From Rossellomorea sp036867415 (lineage in GTDB: Bacteria; Bacillota; Bacilli; Bacillales; Bacillaceae_B), in NCBI RefSeq assembly GCF_036867415.1, contig NZ_JBAJHU010000001.1, positions 310,001 to 374,000 on the forward strand: a stretch of 64,000 nucleotides of DNA, given 5' to 3'. Positions within the stretch are counted from its first letter, which is position 1; each line of letters starts with the position of its first letter. The position numbers and the translations under genes were made by a program. The notes beneath the pieces were generated by a model. That model was not told the DNA's origin. It ran no database searches and saw nothing but the letters and a program-made list of their open reading frames with translations. Shown here piece by piece: positions 26,430 to 35,257 of the stretch.

Positions 26430-27707
26430 ATGAAAAAAATGTTCAGCTTTCTTCTGGTAGGCTTAACCGCTGCTGGTATACTGGCAGGGTGTAACTCATC
26501 TGACACAAGTTCCGCATCTAAAGAAGGTGAGGTCGTTATTGATTTCTTTCACCGTTGGCCAAATGAGCCGAGAAAATCATTCTATGATGAGAAAATCAAA
26601 GAATTTGAAGAATCTCATCCCGGTGTCACCATCAATGTTGATTCTGTATTAAATGACTCTTATAAAGAAAAGGTAAGGGTTTTGGTATCAAATGATGGCC
26701 TCCCTGATATTTTCTCTTCATGGTCAGACTCTTTCGCTGAAAATCTGGTCAGCTCCGGCCGGATAAAAGAACTGAATGACATCATTAGTGAAGATCAGGA
26801 ATGGAGTGGGAACATTCTTGAATCCCAGTATCAAGGGTTTACATTTGATGATAAAACATATGGTATTCCTTTCACAGTAGACGGAAAAGCCTTCTTTTAT
26901 AACAAACAAATCTTTGAAGAAAATAATATTGAGGTTCCCAAGACATACGATGAGATGCTTGATGCATTGGATCAATTAAAATCGGCTGGTTATGAAACGC
27001 CTCTAGTCGAAGGATTAACGAATGCATGGGCAATTTCTCACTATATGGGTACGATCTTTGATCGTGTCGTGGATCCTGAAGTTCGCGAGGCAGATTATAA
27101 ACTGGAAAGTGCTTCACCCTATACAGATAAAGGATATATCCAAGGATTAGAGATGTTCCAAGAGCTTACTGCTTATATGGGAGAAGTCTCTACCGCCATT
27201 GATCACGAAGCAGCACGAAATATGTTTGCCGCTGGAGAAGTGCCGGTCCTCTATATGCAATTTGCTGAAGTAGGTTTGGTTCAAGACATTGGAGATGTGG
27301 AAATCGGTTTCTTCAACTTCCCTGAAGTAACGGATGGAGAAGGGCGGGCTGATTCTCTGACAGGTGCTCCTGAGGGCTGGATGCTTAGCAAGGATGCTCC
27401 TGAAGAAGCGGTTGAATTCCTGAAATTCTTGACTTCTGAGGAAACAGCTCAGGAATTTACGAAAGCAGACGGCCAATTAAATGCGGTGAAGAATGGGGTC
27501 ACAGAAGAGAATACCAGTCCTACCAGCTATGAAGCGTATCAAATTGTATTAGATGCATCCAATACAGCACCATGGTTCGATAATGCGGTCGATATTACGA
27601 TTGCTGATATCTTCATGCGCGGTGGTCAGGAACTGGCTACGGAACAGAAAACACCAGAGGATATTATGAAAGAGGTTCAAACAGAAGCAGCGAAAATGAG
27701 TGAGTAA
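26430..27707 (+). CDS. frlO: Sugar/fructosamine-binding lipoprotein (family 1)
   Basis: Extracellular receptor for the fructosamine importer, 425 aa. Signal peptide with lipobox LAGC (Cys21). SBP family 1 landmarks: VVIDFFHRWPNEPR, KEKVRVLVSNDGLPDIFSSW, YGIPFTVDGKAFFYNKQIFE, and GAPEGWMLSKDAPEEAVEFL. A weak GGATGAGG site precedes the ATG. It is followed by an intercistronic hairpin and two permease genes. The assignment to FrlO rests on the operon context (frlB, frlM, frlN, frlD) as much as on the family. Confidence 0.85.
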   Translation: MKKMFSFLLVGLTAAGILAGCNSSDTSSASKEGEVVIDFFHRWPNEPRKSFYDEKIKEFEESHPGVTINVDSVLNDSYKEKVRVLVSNDGLPDIFSSWSDSFAENLVSSGRIKELNDIISEDQEWSGNILESQYQGFTFDDKTYGIPFTVDGKAFFYNKQIFEENNIEVPKTYDEMLDALDQLKSAGYETPLVEGLTNAWAISHYMGTIFDRVVDPEVREADYKLESASPYTDKGYIQGLEMFQELTAYMGEVSTAIDHEAARNMFAAGEVPVLYMQFAEVGLVQDIGDVEIGFFNFPEVTDGEGRADSLTGAPEGWMLSKDAPEEAVEFLKFLTSEETAQEFTKADGQLNAVKNGVTEENTSPTSYEAYQIVLDASNTAPWFDNAVDITIADIFMRGGQELATEQKTPEDIMKEVQTEAAKMSE

Positions 27708-27714
27708 TAGAGAG

Positions 27715-27745
27715 GGCCCTGACATTCGGGTGTCGGGGCCTTCTG
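27715..27745 (+). terminator. Intercistronic stem-loop between binding protein and permeases
   Basis: GGCCCTGACA at 27715-27724 pairs over 10 bp (one G-U) with TGTCGGGGCC at 27731-27740. Only TTCT follows, so it is probably a partial terminator or an mRNA-stabilising hairpin that keeps binding-protein levels above permease levels. Confidence 0.7.
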
Positions 27746-27770
27746 ATTATCATGAAAGAGGGTGACACGT

Positions 27771-28655
27771 ATGAATTTAAAAAAAATGTCTTTAACGCCA
27801 ATTTTATTCCTTCTGCCAACCGTCCTATTTTTAGGTATTTTCATTTACATACCACTCATTCAGAACTTTTATAACAGCTTCTTTGATTTCAATGTATTTA
27901 CAGATTCAAAAGAGTTTGTGGGTTTAAGCAACATAAAAGAATTATTCCGGGATGAAGTGATCGGTATCGCATTCTTCAACAACCTGAAATATGCAGTAAT
28001 ATCGGTGATCTTTCAAATATTCTTCGCTCTTATACTGGCAAGCATCCTGGAAGATAAGTTGTTTCGCAAAGTCGCTCCAGCGCTGAGGGTCATTTATTTT
28101 ATACCGGTCATGATCTCCATTTCAGTCATCGCTCTTTTGTTCGGCTTTGTGTATAATCCGCAAATCGGTTTGTTAAACAGCTTTATGGAGTTAATCGGGC
28201 TCGGTGATCTTGCCAAACCGTGGCTTGGTAATTCGGAGACTGCGATCTACAGTGTCATTGCCATGTCACAATGGCAGAGTATTGGCTTAATCACGATGCT
28301 GTTCATTGTTGCTATTCAAAAAATCCCTAATGAATTGTATGAAGCTTCCCACATAGATGGTGCAGGAAAGATCCGTCAGTTCTTTCACATTACTCTTCCT
28401 CAAGTAAAGGAAACCATGTTTGTAAATCTATTGATTACAGTCACCGGTTCCATCCTGGTCTTTAATGAACCATATATTTTAACCAATGGAGGACCTGGTA
28501 ACAGTTCGATGACATTAGCCGTCCATATGTATCAAAATGGATTCTTTAAGGACAACATGGGCTATGCCTCTTCGATCGCCACATTAATGTTTTTATTGTC
28601 AGCCATCTTTGCATTAGTCCAAATCAAAGTGTCTAAAACAGGAAAGGAAGATTGA
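27771..28655 (+). CDS. frlN: Fructosamine ABC importer permease (MalF type)
   Basis: Integral membrane permease of 294 aa with six segments. FLLPTVLFLGIFIYIPLIQNFYNSFFDFN is the family's N-terminal helix, and the EAA loop lies in YEASHIDGAGKIRQFFHITLPQ. The ATG at 27771 has AGAGGGTGA upstream; the GTG at 27762 is part of that site. Its stop overlaps the start region of the next permease. The operon has no ATPase gene, so the ATPase must be supplied in trans, as MsmX does for B. subtilis sugar importers. Confidence 0.88.
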   Translation: MNLKKMSLTPILFLLPTVLFLGIFIYIPLIQNFYNSFFDFNVFTDSKEFVGLSNIKELFRDEVIGIAFFNNLKYAVISVIFQIFFALILASILEDKLFRKVAPALRVIYFIPVMISISVIALLFGFVYNPQIGLLNSFMELIGLGDLAKPWLGNSETAIYSVIAMSQWQSIGLITMLFIVAIQKIPNELYEASHIDGAGKIRQFFHITLPQVKETMFVNLLITVTGSILVFNEPYILTNGGPGNSSMTLAVHMYQNGFFKDNMGYASSIATLMFLLSAIFALVQIKVSKTGKED

Positions 28656-29545
28656 TGATGAAAATAGAAAATGTGACAACTGAAAAATCAATTTTCCCGG
28701 CTGCTCAAAGAAATTACATGCCGCTCAAAACGCGTATATCCCGAAATGTCATTTTCCTTGGCTTATTGATTTTCGCCTTGATGATCCTATACCCTCTTTT
28801 TTGGATGTTTATCTCTTCTTTTAAAAGTTATCAGGAAATTTATTCAAACGTTTGGGCACTTCCAAGTGAATGGCACTTTGAAAATTACGCACTTGCCTGG
28901 GAAAAAGGGATTCAAAACTACTTTTTGAATAGTGCTTATGTTACTGGATTTTCAATCCTCCTTACGGTGATGTCGGGTACGATGGCTGCCTTTGTCTTGT
29001 CTCGTTATCGGAATCGCTGGATTGATGCGGCTCTACTATTTATCATTGGCGGTTTGATGATGAATCCGGAGGTTGCACTCATTCCTTTGTTTGAGATATT
29101 AACATTCTTTAACTTAATCGATACAAGATGGGCATTAATTTTAACGTATGTTGCTTATCGTCTTCCTCTTACCATTATCTTAATCCGCGCCTTTTTCATC
29201 ACTGTACCAAAAGAGCTTTCAGAGTCTGCCTTAATTGATGGATGCAGTGAGTTTGGGATCTATTGGAGGATATATTTGCCTTTATCTATTCCGATCGTCA
29301 TTACTTCAGTCATCATTAACGCCTTTTATGCATGGAATGAATTCCTGTTTGCGACGGTATTTATCAATTCCAGTGAATTGAAAACGATTCCATCCGGCTT
29401 GATGGTCTTCAGGGATGCTTTAAGAACCGATTGGGGTGTCTTATTGTCTGGAATGGTTATTGCATCCATACCGATGGTCATTTTATTGATTGCTCTGCAA
29501 AAATATTTAGTACGCGGCCTCTCTGAAGGCTCGGTGAAAGGATAG
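28655..29545 (+). CDS. frlM: Fructosamine ABC importer permease (MalG type)
   Basis: Second permease, 296 aa. A cytoplasmic tail of about 40 residues is followed by ILYPLFWMFISSFKSYQEIYS and five further segments. The EAA loop is SESALIDGCSEFGIYWRIYLPLS and the protein ends ALQKYLVRGLSEGSVKG, typical for MalG/AraQ types. ATG 28655 overlaps the upstream stop (TGATG); ATG 28658 is equally well placed for the AAAGGAAG site. Pairs with frlN to form the channel. Confidence 0.88.
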   Translation: MMKIENVTTEKSIFPAAQRNYMPLKTRISRNVIFLGLLIFALMILYPLFWMFISSFKSYQEIYSNVWALPSEWHFENYALAWEKGIQNYFLNSAYVTGFSILLTVMSGTMAAFVLSRYRNRWIDAALLFIIGGLMMNPEVALIPLFEILTFFNLIDTRWALILTYVAYRLPLTIILIRAFFITVPKELSESALIDGCSEFGIYWRIYLPLSIPIVITSVIINAFYAWNEFLFATVFINSSELKTIPSGLMVFRDALRTDWGVLLSGMVIASIPMVILLIALQKYLVRGLSEGSVKG

Positions 29546-29551
29546 TGACCT

Positions 29552-30367
29552 ATGAAATTAATTACGATTGGTGACAATGTTGTAGACTGCTATTTGGATC
29601 GTAACGAATACTTTCCAGGCGGTAATTGTGTGAATGTCGCTGTAAATGCTAAACGCAATGGTGCGGACAAGGTTTCCTATATCGGTATATTTGCAACGGA
29701 TGGACCTGCTGAACATATAAAAGAGGCCCTGAAACAAGAAGGAGTCGACTTTCATTTCTCCCGGGATGCAATCGGCATTACCGGCCAGCCCAAAGTGGCG
29801 CTTACAGATGATAACGACAGGGTGTTCGTCGGCGGTCCGAAAGACACTGTCCAACACCGGTTTAAAATTCAGCTTATACCGGAGGAAGTAGACTATCTCA
29901 AGCAATTCGATTTATGTCATGTGAGCTGCTATTCGTCAATGGAAAGTGAGCTCGGTAAAATTGCGAAAGAGATTAAGGTTTCGTATGACTTTTCAAATCG
30001 CAAAGATCTGGACTATATCTCATCCATTGCCCCGCATATAACTTATGCGTTCTTCTCGGCTGCAGAACTAACCCAAGAAGAACTTCATGAATTTGTTGAA
30101 AGCCTTTCGCCGTTTGATTTTGATATTGTTGGTTTAACGCGGGGAGGGGAGCCTGCAGTATTTGTTCATAATCAACACATCTACAAACAAACATTACGAA
30201 ACATAGAAGTGGTCGATACGATGGGTGCAGGAGACAGTTTGATTGCCGGCTTCCTAACCGAATATGTGAAAAGCAATGATATCGAAAAGGCCATTGAAAA
30301 AGGGACCATTTCAGCTGAAAAGACATGTCAAGTATATGGAGGGTTTGGCTACCCTGCAAAGATGTAA
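29552..30367 (+). CDS. frlD: Fructosamine kinase, pfkB family
   Basis: Phosphorylates imported fructosamines to the 6-phosphates that FrlB then splits. The 271-aa protein has the pfkB N-terminal motif (FPGGNCVNVAVNAKRNGAD) and the C-terminal ATP-site signature DTMGAGDSLIAGFL with the catalytic aspartate of GAGD. A glycine-rich VGGPKD segment lies in the middle. It begins 6 bases after the permease stop. Same length class as B. subtilis FrlD (about 284 aa). Confidence 0.9.
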   Translation: MKLITIGDNVVDCYLDRNEYFPGGNCVNVAVNAKRNGADKVSYIGIFATDGPAEHIKEALKQEGVDFHFSRDAIGITGQPKVALTDDNDRVFVGGPKDTVQHRFKIQLIPEEVDYLKQFDLCHVSCYSSMESELGKIAKEIKVSYDFSNRKDLDYISSIAPHITYAFFSAAELTQEELHEFVESLSPFDFDIVGLTRGGEPAVFVHNQHIYKQTLRNIEVVDTMGAGDSLIAGFLTEYVKSNDIEKAIEKGTISAEKTCQVYGGFGYPAKM

Positions 30368-30432
30368 TTCATTTTATTTCACCCGTGGTTCATGTATAAT
30401 TATTGTAAAATTGAGATATTGAGGCGTTGACA

Positions 30433-31173
30433 ATGGAAAAAGACAATCTAAATCGAGATCAGCTTTATTTATATGAAGAAATCATGACCGGCCTTAAACA
30501 ATATATTGATAACAATGGATTAAAAGAAGGAGATCGGATCCCTACTGAAAAAGAGCTGGGAGATTTATTTAATGCCAGCCGTATATCCATCAGACGTGCA
30601 ATCAAGGAACTGGTGGAGGAAGGTACACTGAAAATTGTCAGGGGTAAAGGAACGTTTGTAAGCGCAGCAAGAAAAGAAATTCATTTATTGGATTTGCAGG
30701 GTTTTACAGAAGGACTGACAACCAATAATGATACGATCACGAAAGATATCATTTCAATTCAGACAGTGAAAAGGAATAAGGATTTAGACAGGGTCTTTGA
30801 AAATCAATACGATGAATATATTGAATTGGTAAGAAAGGTTTATCGCAATGATCAGGCGCTGAGCCTGGACTTTGCCTATTTACCGACTGATCTTTATCCC
30901 GGCATCGAAGAGAAAATCACTCCTGAAAGTTCCACCTTCGCCATTATTCATGAGGAGTATGGAGTAGAGTTTAGAAAAGTAAATAAAAACCTGGAGTTTA
31001 TCCATCCGGATGAAGAACTGCAGAGACACTTAAAGGTAAACAGCTTAAATATGCTCGTTTTGGTGGATAAAGTGATTTACGGTGAACAGGATGCACCTGT
31101 CCATTATTCAAAGTACTATTTAATTGCTGACCGGGTGAAATTAAGGCTGGAACATATCATTAACAAAAATTAA
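30433..31173 (+). CDS. frlR: GntR/UTRA-family transcriptional regulator of the frl operon
   Basis: 246-aa regulator with an N-terminal GntR winged helix (LKQYIDNNGLKEGDRIPTEK, LGDLFNASRISIRRAIKELV, IVRGKGTFVS) and a C-terminal UTRA ligand-binding domain (SLDFAYLPTDLYPG, VHYSKYYLIADRVKLRLE). It presumably senses a sugar or amino-sugar phosphate. The ATG at 30433 has GAGG about 9 bases upstream. It is the sixth gene of the cluster, 65 bases after frlD, and its likely operators are the palindromes at 25269 and 25298. Confidence 0.85.
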   Translation: MEKDNLNRDQLYLYEEIMTGLKQYIDNNGLKEGDRIPTEKELGDLFNASRISIRRAIKELVEEGTLKIVRGKGTFVSAARKEIHLLDLQGFTEGLTTNNDTITKDIISIQTVKRNKDLDRVFENQYDEYIELVRKVYRNDQALSLDFAYLPTDLYPGIEEKITPESSTFAIIHEEYGVEFRKVNKNLEFIHPDEELQRHLKVNSLNMLVLVDKVIYGEQDAPVHYSKYYLIADRVKLRLEHIINKN

Positions 31174-31191
31174 ATAAAGAGGATGTAAAGG

Positions 31192-31872
31192 ATGTATAAA
31201 GCTGTTATTTTTGATTTTGATGGGCTGATCTTGGATACGGAAACCCTTCATGTGGAAATATTTCAAGAAATGTTTAACGACCATCATATTGAATTTCCAT
31301 TTGGAGAATGGATTCATCATGTCGGAACGAAAAGTAAATTTTCTATATTTGATTTATTGGAAAGGGAACTTGTCTCAGTAAAAGTAGACCGCGAGCTGCT
31401 GAAAACCCAAAATCAGCAAAAATTTTCAGAACGGGTTCGCGCTCTCGAAGCACGTCCGGGTGTTCTTGACTACCTGGATGCCGCGAAAGCCGAAGGACTA
31501 AGGATTGGCCTGGCATCAAGCTCTAACAAGAAGTGGGTCACGGAACATTTAACGCACCTTAATCTGATCGATTATTTTGAAACCATCAGAACGGCAGATG
31601 ATGTGGAATTCGTCAAGCCGGATCCTGCTTTATATAAGCTGGCTGTAGAAGACTTGGGTGTTTCGCCTTCAGAATGCCTTGCGTTTGAGGATTCTGCAAA
31701 TGGCGCATTGGCTGCAGTCGAGGCCGGTCTGACATGTATCATTGTCCCCAATCATACGACCCGGGATCTGGAATTTCCAACTGTGAAACAAAGATTGAAC
31801 TCCATGAGTGATGTATCGTTCAACCAATTGCTCGAAGAAATGAATACACATGTTAAGGAGGAAAAGAATTAA
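31192..31872 (+). CDS. HAD-family phosphatase, beta-phosphoglucomutase-like subgroup
   Basis: 226-aa hydrolase with the full HAD motif set: motif I DFDGLILDTE (nucleophile and acid/base aspartates), motif II IGLASSSN, motif III lysine in FVKPDPALY, motif IV FEDSANG. A helical cap lies between motifs I and II, as in the YhcW/PGMB group. It begins 18 bases after the regulator and ends in a terminator, so it is the last gene of the frl transcript. It may recycle a sugar phosphate by-product; the substrate is not evident. Confidence 0.88.
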   Translation: MYKAVIFDFDGLILDTETLHVEIFQEMFNDHHIEFPFGEWIHHVGTKSKFSIFDLLERELVSVKVDRELLKTQNQQKFSERVRALEARPGVLDYLDAAKAEGLRIGLASSSNKKWVTEHLTHLNLIDYFETIRTADDVEFVKPDPALYKLAVEDLGVSPSECLAFEDSANGALAAVEAGLTCIIVPNHTTRDLEFPTVKQRLNSMSDVSFNQLLEEMNTHVKEEKN

Positions 31873-31887
31873 TTCTTTTCCTTTTGT
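31860..31887 (+). terminator. Terminator overlapping the end of the HAD gene
   Basis: GGAAAAGAATT at 31860-31870 is perfectly palindromic with AATTCTTTTCC at 31871-31881, followed by TTTTG. It overlaps the last codons and stop of the HAD gene and closes the frl operon. Confidence 0.7.
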
Positions 31888-32118
31888 GCGATTATTGGTT
31901 TTATAGAAAATAGTCAGTGTATTTGGTATATTTAGTTTAAAAGTGACGGGAGGGAAAGCACGTTATGACATTTGCTAAATCGGTCATACCTCATGCAAAG
32001 CCTGATGGAATGCGATACTTTGTATGAGGATAAGATGACATCGCAATAAGTAACATACATTCCACTGCATTAGGCTTTGCACCTTATTTATAAAAAAAAT
32101 AATAAGGGGCCGTTAAAA

Positions 32119-32385
32119 ATGAGCTATGTCAAAGCCAATACGATTTTACCTGAAGAGCTATTAAGAGAGTTACAGAAGTATGTGCAAGGAAAGACTATAT
32201 ATATTCCAAAAGAAAAGGGTAATCATCAAGAATGGGGTTCAAGTTCTGGAGAGAGAAAACGAATAGATCAACGAAATCTGCTTATTAAAGAGAGATTTCA
32301 TTCCGGCTCAACCATTGCAGAGTTGGCAGCTGACTTTTTCCTTTCGACAGAAACCATAAAAAGTATTGTATACTCCAGAAAATAA
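32119..32385 (+). CDS. CD3324 family protein (Mor-like helix-turn-helix)
   Basis: 88-aa protein starting MSYVKANTILPEELLRELQK, the hallmark of the CD3324 family. A central IYIPKEKG...RIDQRN segment leads to a C-terminal helix-turn-helix, IAELAADFFLSTETIKSIVY, related to Mor-type transcription activators. AAGGGG lies 9 bases before the ATG at 32119; an earlier in-frame ATG at 32077 has no site. Probably DNA-binding, target unknown. It is isolated, with 730 bp of repeat-rich DNA downstream. Confidence 0.85.
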   Translation: MSYVKANTILPEELLRELQKYVQGKTIYIPKEKGNHQEWGSSSGERKRIDQRNLLIKERFHSGSTIAELAADFFLSTETIKSIVYSRK

Positions 32386-32647
32386 TCAATAAAAACGACT
32401 GCTCCATTAAAAAGTAACGGGTTCGGCTTTCGAATACAAAAAATAAATTAGCACACCAATTAGCGGTCCTATTCGCAACTGAATTTGACTGCTGCTTTTT
32501 TTTGATATATATAGTGGTTAAAAAATATACGGTAAATCTGCCCTGAATTTCGAACCCCTTTTAATTGGTGTGATAAGTTTTTGTCAGCATGAAAATTCAC
32601 ATGCTAGTTGATTTCATCCTTCATTGTGAGTAACCTCTGAATGTTTA
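32386..32647. other. Intergenic region with a wide inverted repeat
   Basis: CACACCAATT near 32453 and AATTGGTGTG near 32564 form a perfect inverted pair about 110 bases apart. No gene was seen. The pair may be the edge of a small decayed element. Confidence 0.35.
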
Positions 32648-32838
32648 AATAAGGGGAGTTTTTTCCTTTATCCTGCAGAATAGGGCTAGGATCGGGGGGA
32701 TAAGGGGAGTTTTTCCCTTTAAGGCAAGTAAAAGAGATCAATTTTCATGCTTTTGGAGTAAATAGATGGAATTTTTCCCTCTATTCTCTCTATTTTTCGT
32801 GCTATATTCTAAATAAGAGGAGTTTCTCCCCTTATTTT
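32648..32838. repeat. Four copies of an AAGGGGAG-TTTTT-CCCTT palindromic motif
   Basis: Copies begin near 32648, 32699, 32759 and 32810, spaced 50-60 bases. Each can fold as a short hairpin with purine-rich left arm (AATAAGGGGAG) and pyrimidine-rich right arm; the fourth, AAATAAGAGGAG then CTCCCCTTATTT, is almost perfect. Not coding. Confidence 0.6.
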
Positions 32839-32903
32839 AGCAGCTTATTTTCTGGATATTCTTGTAGATTTGGAAATCGCTAACCAGTGCTTATCTTGGG
32901 ATA

Positions 32904-32940
32904 AAAAATGCTTGGAGCATATGTCTCCAAGCATTTTTCT
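32904..32940 (+). terminator. Perfect 14-bp stem-loop with T run
   Basis: AAAAATGCTTGGAG at 32904-32917 pairs with CTCCAAGCATTTTT at 32925-32938. No gene ends nearby; the closest upstream gene stops 520 bases earlier. It could end a non-coding transcript that covers the palindromic repeats at 32648-32838. Confidence 0.7.
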
Positions 32941-33029
32941 TGTTGGTTTTCTTGCCAAATTGCTTTTTGATTTTGGTGTGAATTACTATACGAAAAGCAA
33001 TGTTAATTCATATTTTGTACTTCAAAACA

Positions 33030-33061
33030 GAACCACTTACTTAAAAAGCGGTTCGTTTTTT
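33030..33061 (+). terminator. Weak stem-loop with T run
   Basis: GAACC at 33030-33034 and GGTTC at 33050-33054, with an inner CTT/AAG pair, followed by GTTTTTTT. A second possible terminator in tandem with the one at 32904. Confidence 0.45.
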
Positions 33062-33168
33062 TATGGTGACTTTTATTAATAAAAATGATTACTATAGGAT
33101 TCCGTATGATCTTCACTTACTATTAGGATAGATAGACGGCTCTTGAATAACGTTAGGGAGGAATTACT

Positions 33169-34197
33169 ATGAACAAGGGGATAGAACTAAAGAAAATAAT
33201 AGATGAAAGCAGCCGGAAGCTTGGTTTGTCAGGTGCAGTATACGTAAAGCAGGGTAAGGATGTCTTATCAGAAATTGCATATGACTATGCCAATAGAGTG
33301 GAAGAAATCCCTAATACGATACATACCCGCTTTGGGATCGCTTCGGGGTGCAAGTTGTTTACAGCGATCGGAATTTGTCAATTAGTTGATCGGGGTGTAC
33401 TTTCATTTGATACTCCATTAAAGGAGTGCTTAAATATTGACTTTCCTTATTTCAGTGAATCCGTTACTATACACCATCTATTAACCCATACTTCTGGAAT
33501 ACCAGATTACTTTGATGAGGAAGTCATGAATGATTATGAAGATTTGTGGAAAGAAAGACCTGTTTATCAGATGAGGTCGCTAAAGGACTTTTTACCACTT
33601 TTTCAGACTAATAAGATGAAATTTGAACCGGGTGAACGGTTTCACTACAATAATGCCGGTTATATCCTGTTAGGATTGATCATTGAACAACAAACAGGTA
33701 AAGATTTTGCTGATTACATTGGATCGGAAGTTTTTCAGAAAGCGGATATGAAGAGTTCAGGTTACTTTTCAATGGATCAACTTCCCCGTAACACGGCAAT
33801 GGGGTATATTCACAATAAAGAAGAGGATACTTGGAGAACAAACATATTCTCTATCCCGGCAAAAGGCGGATCTGACGGCGGCGCATTTACAACGGCCCCT
33901 GATATGATAAAACTTTGGGAATCATTATTTGCCTTTACGCTATTAAATGAAGACACCACACGAAAATTGTTGACCCCTCATGTCCTTGTAAAGGGAGAAA
34001 TTAACTACGGTTATGGCATCTGGATGAATAAAAGAAATAATGATATCTATAAATATCATGTCATGGGTTTCGATCCGGGGGTTAGTTTCCGCGCCTCTGT
34101 CTATCCTGATATTCAGTTAAAAGTGGCCATACCTTCTAATAATGAAGCGGATCCATTTGATATAACGAAAGCGATTGAGGATTATTTTTTAAATTGA
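33169..34197 (+). CDS. Serine hydrolase, beta-lactamase/penicillin-binding-protein fold (class C type)
   Basis: 342-aa hydrolase of the beta-lactamase superfamily. The SxxK motif appears as ASGCKLF near residue 61, the YxN motif as HYNNAGY near 165, and the third motif region as KGGSDGGAF near 240. HLLTHTSGIPDYFD is highly typical of this family. No signal peptide is seen, so it is probably cytoplasmic, like esterase EstB-type or D-aminopeptidase-like members, rather than an antibiotic-resistance enzyme. AGGGAGGA precedes the ATG by 8 bases. Confidence 0.88.
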   Translation: MNKGIELKKIIDESSRKLGLSGAVYVKQGKDVLSEIAYDYANRVEEIPNTIHTRFGIASGCKLFTAIGICQLVDRGVLSFDTPLKECLNIDFPYFSESVTIHHLLTHTSGIPDYFDEEVMNDYEDLWKERPVYQMRSLKDFLPLFQTNKMKFEPGERFHYNNAGYILLGLIIEQQTGKDFADYIGSEVFQKADMKSSGYFSMDQLPRNTAMGYIHNKEEDTWRTNIFSIPAKGGSDGGAFTTAPDMIKLWESLFAFTLLNEDTTRKLLTPHVLVKGEINYGYGIWMNKRNNDIYKYHVMGFDPGVSFRASVYPDIQLKVAIPSNNEADPFDITKAIEDYFLN

Positions 34198-34224
34198 ATT
34201 CAAAAAGAAGCGGGGGAAGAATGG

Positions 34225-34767
34225 TCAACCAGAACGATCTGGCTGATCATTTTTACTATTAGATGAAGATGGATTTTTATTGAGAAATCGAATCACACTA
34301 ATTATTCCTCTAACAAATAAAAATGTGATGGTTATGGAGAAAAAACTAATGAAGGAGTTCCACCCTTTTTTGTATTTAACCAGTTTTGTGTTTTTTTCAA
34401 GGATATCTTCAAAAAATGCCATCGGTACACTAAAAAATAATGACTTGGTCAGGATTCCCGGCAGGCTTGAGTTTTTTGTTAATTGATTGTAGTAAACACA
34501 ACTTAATGGGAAAAGTAAGAAGTTAAACAAAACACTTATATTAAAGATCTTAAAAAGTCTAACTGGATAGGTTACAAAGCCCTTCTTAGTAACGACTGTA
34601 TCTAGTAATGAGGAAATGTAACTTTTAATAAAAAATATTATGATCCATTCGTTCATTTGTATCGCAGGTTTTTTTCTTATCAAAGGGAAAAACAATATGA
34701 TACCGAGAGCAAATAATGAGCGAAGCAGGTATAGTTCAAATTTTCTTTTTCGTTTCATAAAAATCAC
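34225..34767 (-). CDS. CBO0543 family membrane protein (second copy)
   Basis: 180-aa paralog of the protein at 14593. Shared motifs in the same order are KGFVTYPVRLFKIFNIS, PLSCVYYNQLTKNSS and KYKKGWNSF. Four hydrophobic segments and a basic N-terminus are visible. The C-terminal tail is Ser/Asn/Asp-rich. The first ATG is used here; a second at 34758 (MKRKRKF) is also possible. Function unknown. Confidence 0.8.
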   Translation of the reverse strand: MIFMKRKRKFELYLLRSLFALGIILFFPLIRKKPAIQMNEWIIIFFIKSYISSLLDTVVTKKGFVTYPVRLFKIFNISVLFNFLLFPLSCVYYNQLTKNSSLPGILTKSLFFSVPMAFFEDILEKNTKLVKYKKGWNSFISFFSITITFLFVRGIISVIRFLNKNPSSSNSKNDQPDRSG

Positions 34768-34831
34768 CTCATTATAGTAATAAGAAATATCTTTTACTAA
34801 AAATCAATTTTTATGAAAAAATTGTGGTTGG

Positions 34832-34912
34832 TGGGACAAGGGGTCAGGTACGTTGTCCCATTTAGGTGTCCCAATTAGGGAAGGAAGGAGAAGGTTACTG
34901 GGGAGTAGGCTT
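34832..34912. repeat. Dispersed GGGACA-GGTAC-TGTCCC repeat, copy 1
   Basis: TGGGACAA (34832-34839) and TTGTCCCA (34853-34860) form a stem around GGGTCAGGTACG. The following 50 bases, including GGTGTCCCAATTAGGGAAGG, match 35730-35766. Copies 1 and 2 are direct repeats flanking array A and the coiled-coil gene. A divergent relative lies at 54594-54620. Confidence 0.75.
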
Positions 34913-34965
34913 TTGGTTGATAAATATGTAAATGGATGCGGCTTAATTGGGTATTTTTGTTAAAG

Positions 34966-35115
34966 TCAGCATAAAATGAACTAATTCAGCATATATCCGG
35001 AAAAGTCCGCATAAATCCATATTTTTCAGCATAAATCCAAATAAGTCAGCATAAATGGTTGAAACGTCAGCATAAATCCTTCATTAGGACGGACCCCCGG
35101 CCAAATGAAGGATTT
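34966..35115. repeat. 20-bp periodic array A (six units) ending in a stem-loop
   Basis: Units begin at 34966, 34986, 35006, 35026, 35046 and 35067, each starting TCAGCATAAAT or a close variant. The last unit runs into a perfect 12-bp stem: AAATCCTTCATT (35074-35085) with AATGAAGGATTT (35104-35115). The 20-bp period is not a multiple of three, so it does not encode protein. Arrays B and C have the same unit order. Confidence 0.85.
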
Positions 35116-35257
35116 CGTACTTAAGATCTTCAGTTTTTAATGGAAAAGTCTAACAAACGAAAGAAAATCGGAGAAAAAACAGTGTGGATCACGATGATAG
35201 GAGAGAAAGTGCAGATGTAAGGTTAATCGTCATCACTTTTAAATCCTGAAATGACGA

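Noticed and set aside
32870..33079. 69-codon plus-strand ORF
   Set aside because: It spans the two terminator hairpins at 32904 and 33030, so coding is unlikely.
33169..34197. Beta-lactamase conferring antibiotic resistance
   Set aside because: No signal peptide is present and the motifs fit the general serine hydrolase group; resistance cannot be inferred.
34966..35115. Array A as a CRISPR array
   Set aside because: The unit is only 20 bp with no unique 30-bp spacers, no cas genes are present, and the same variants recur at three loci.
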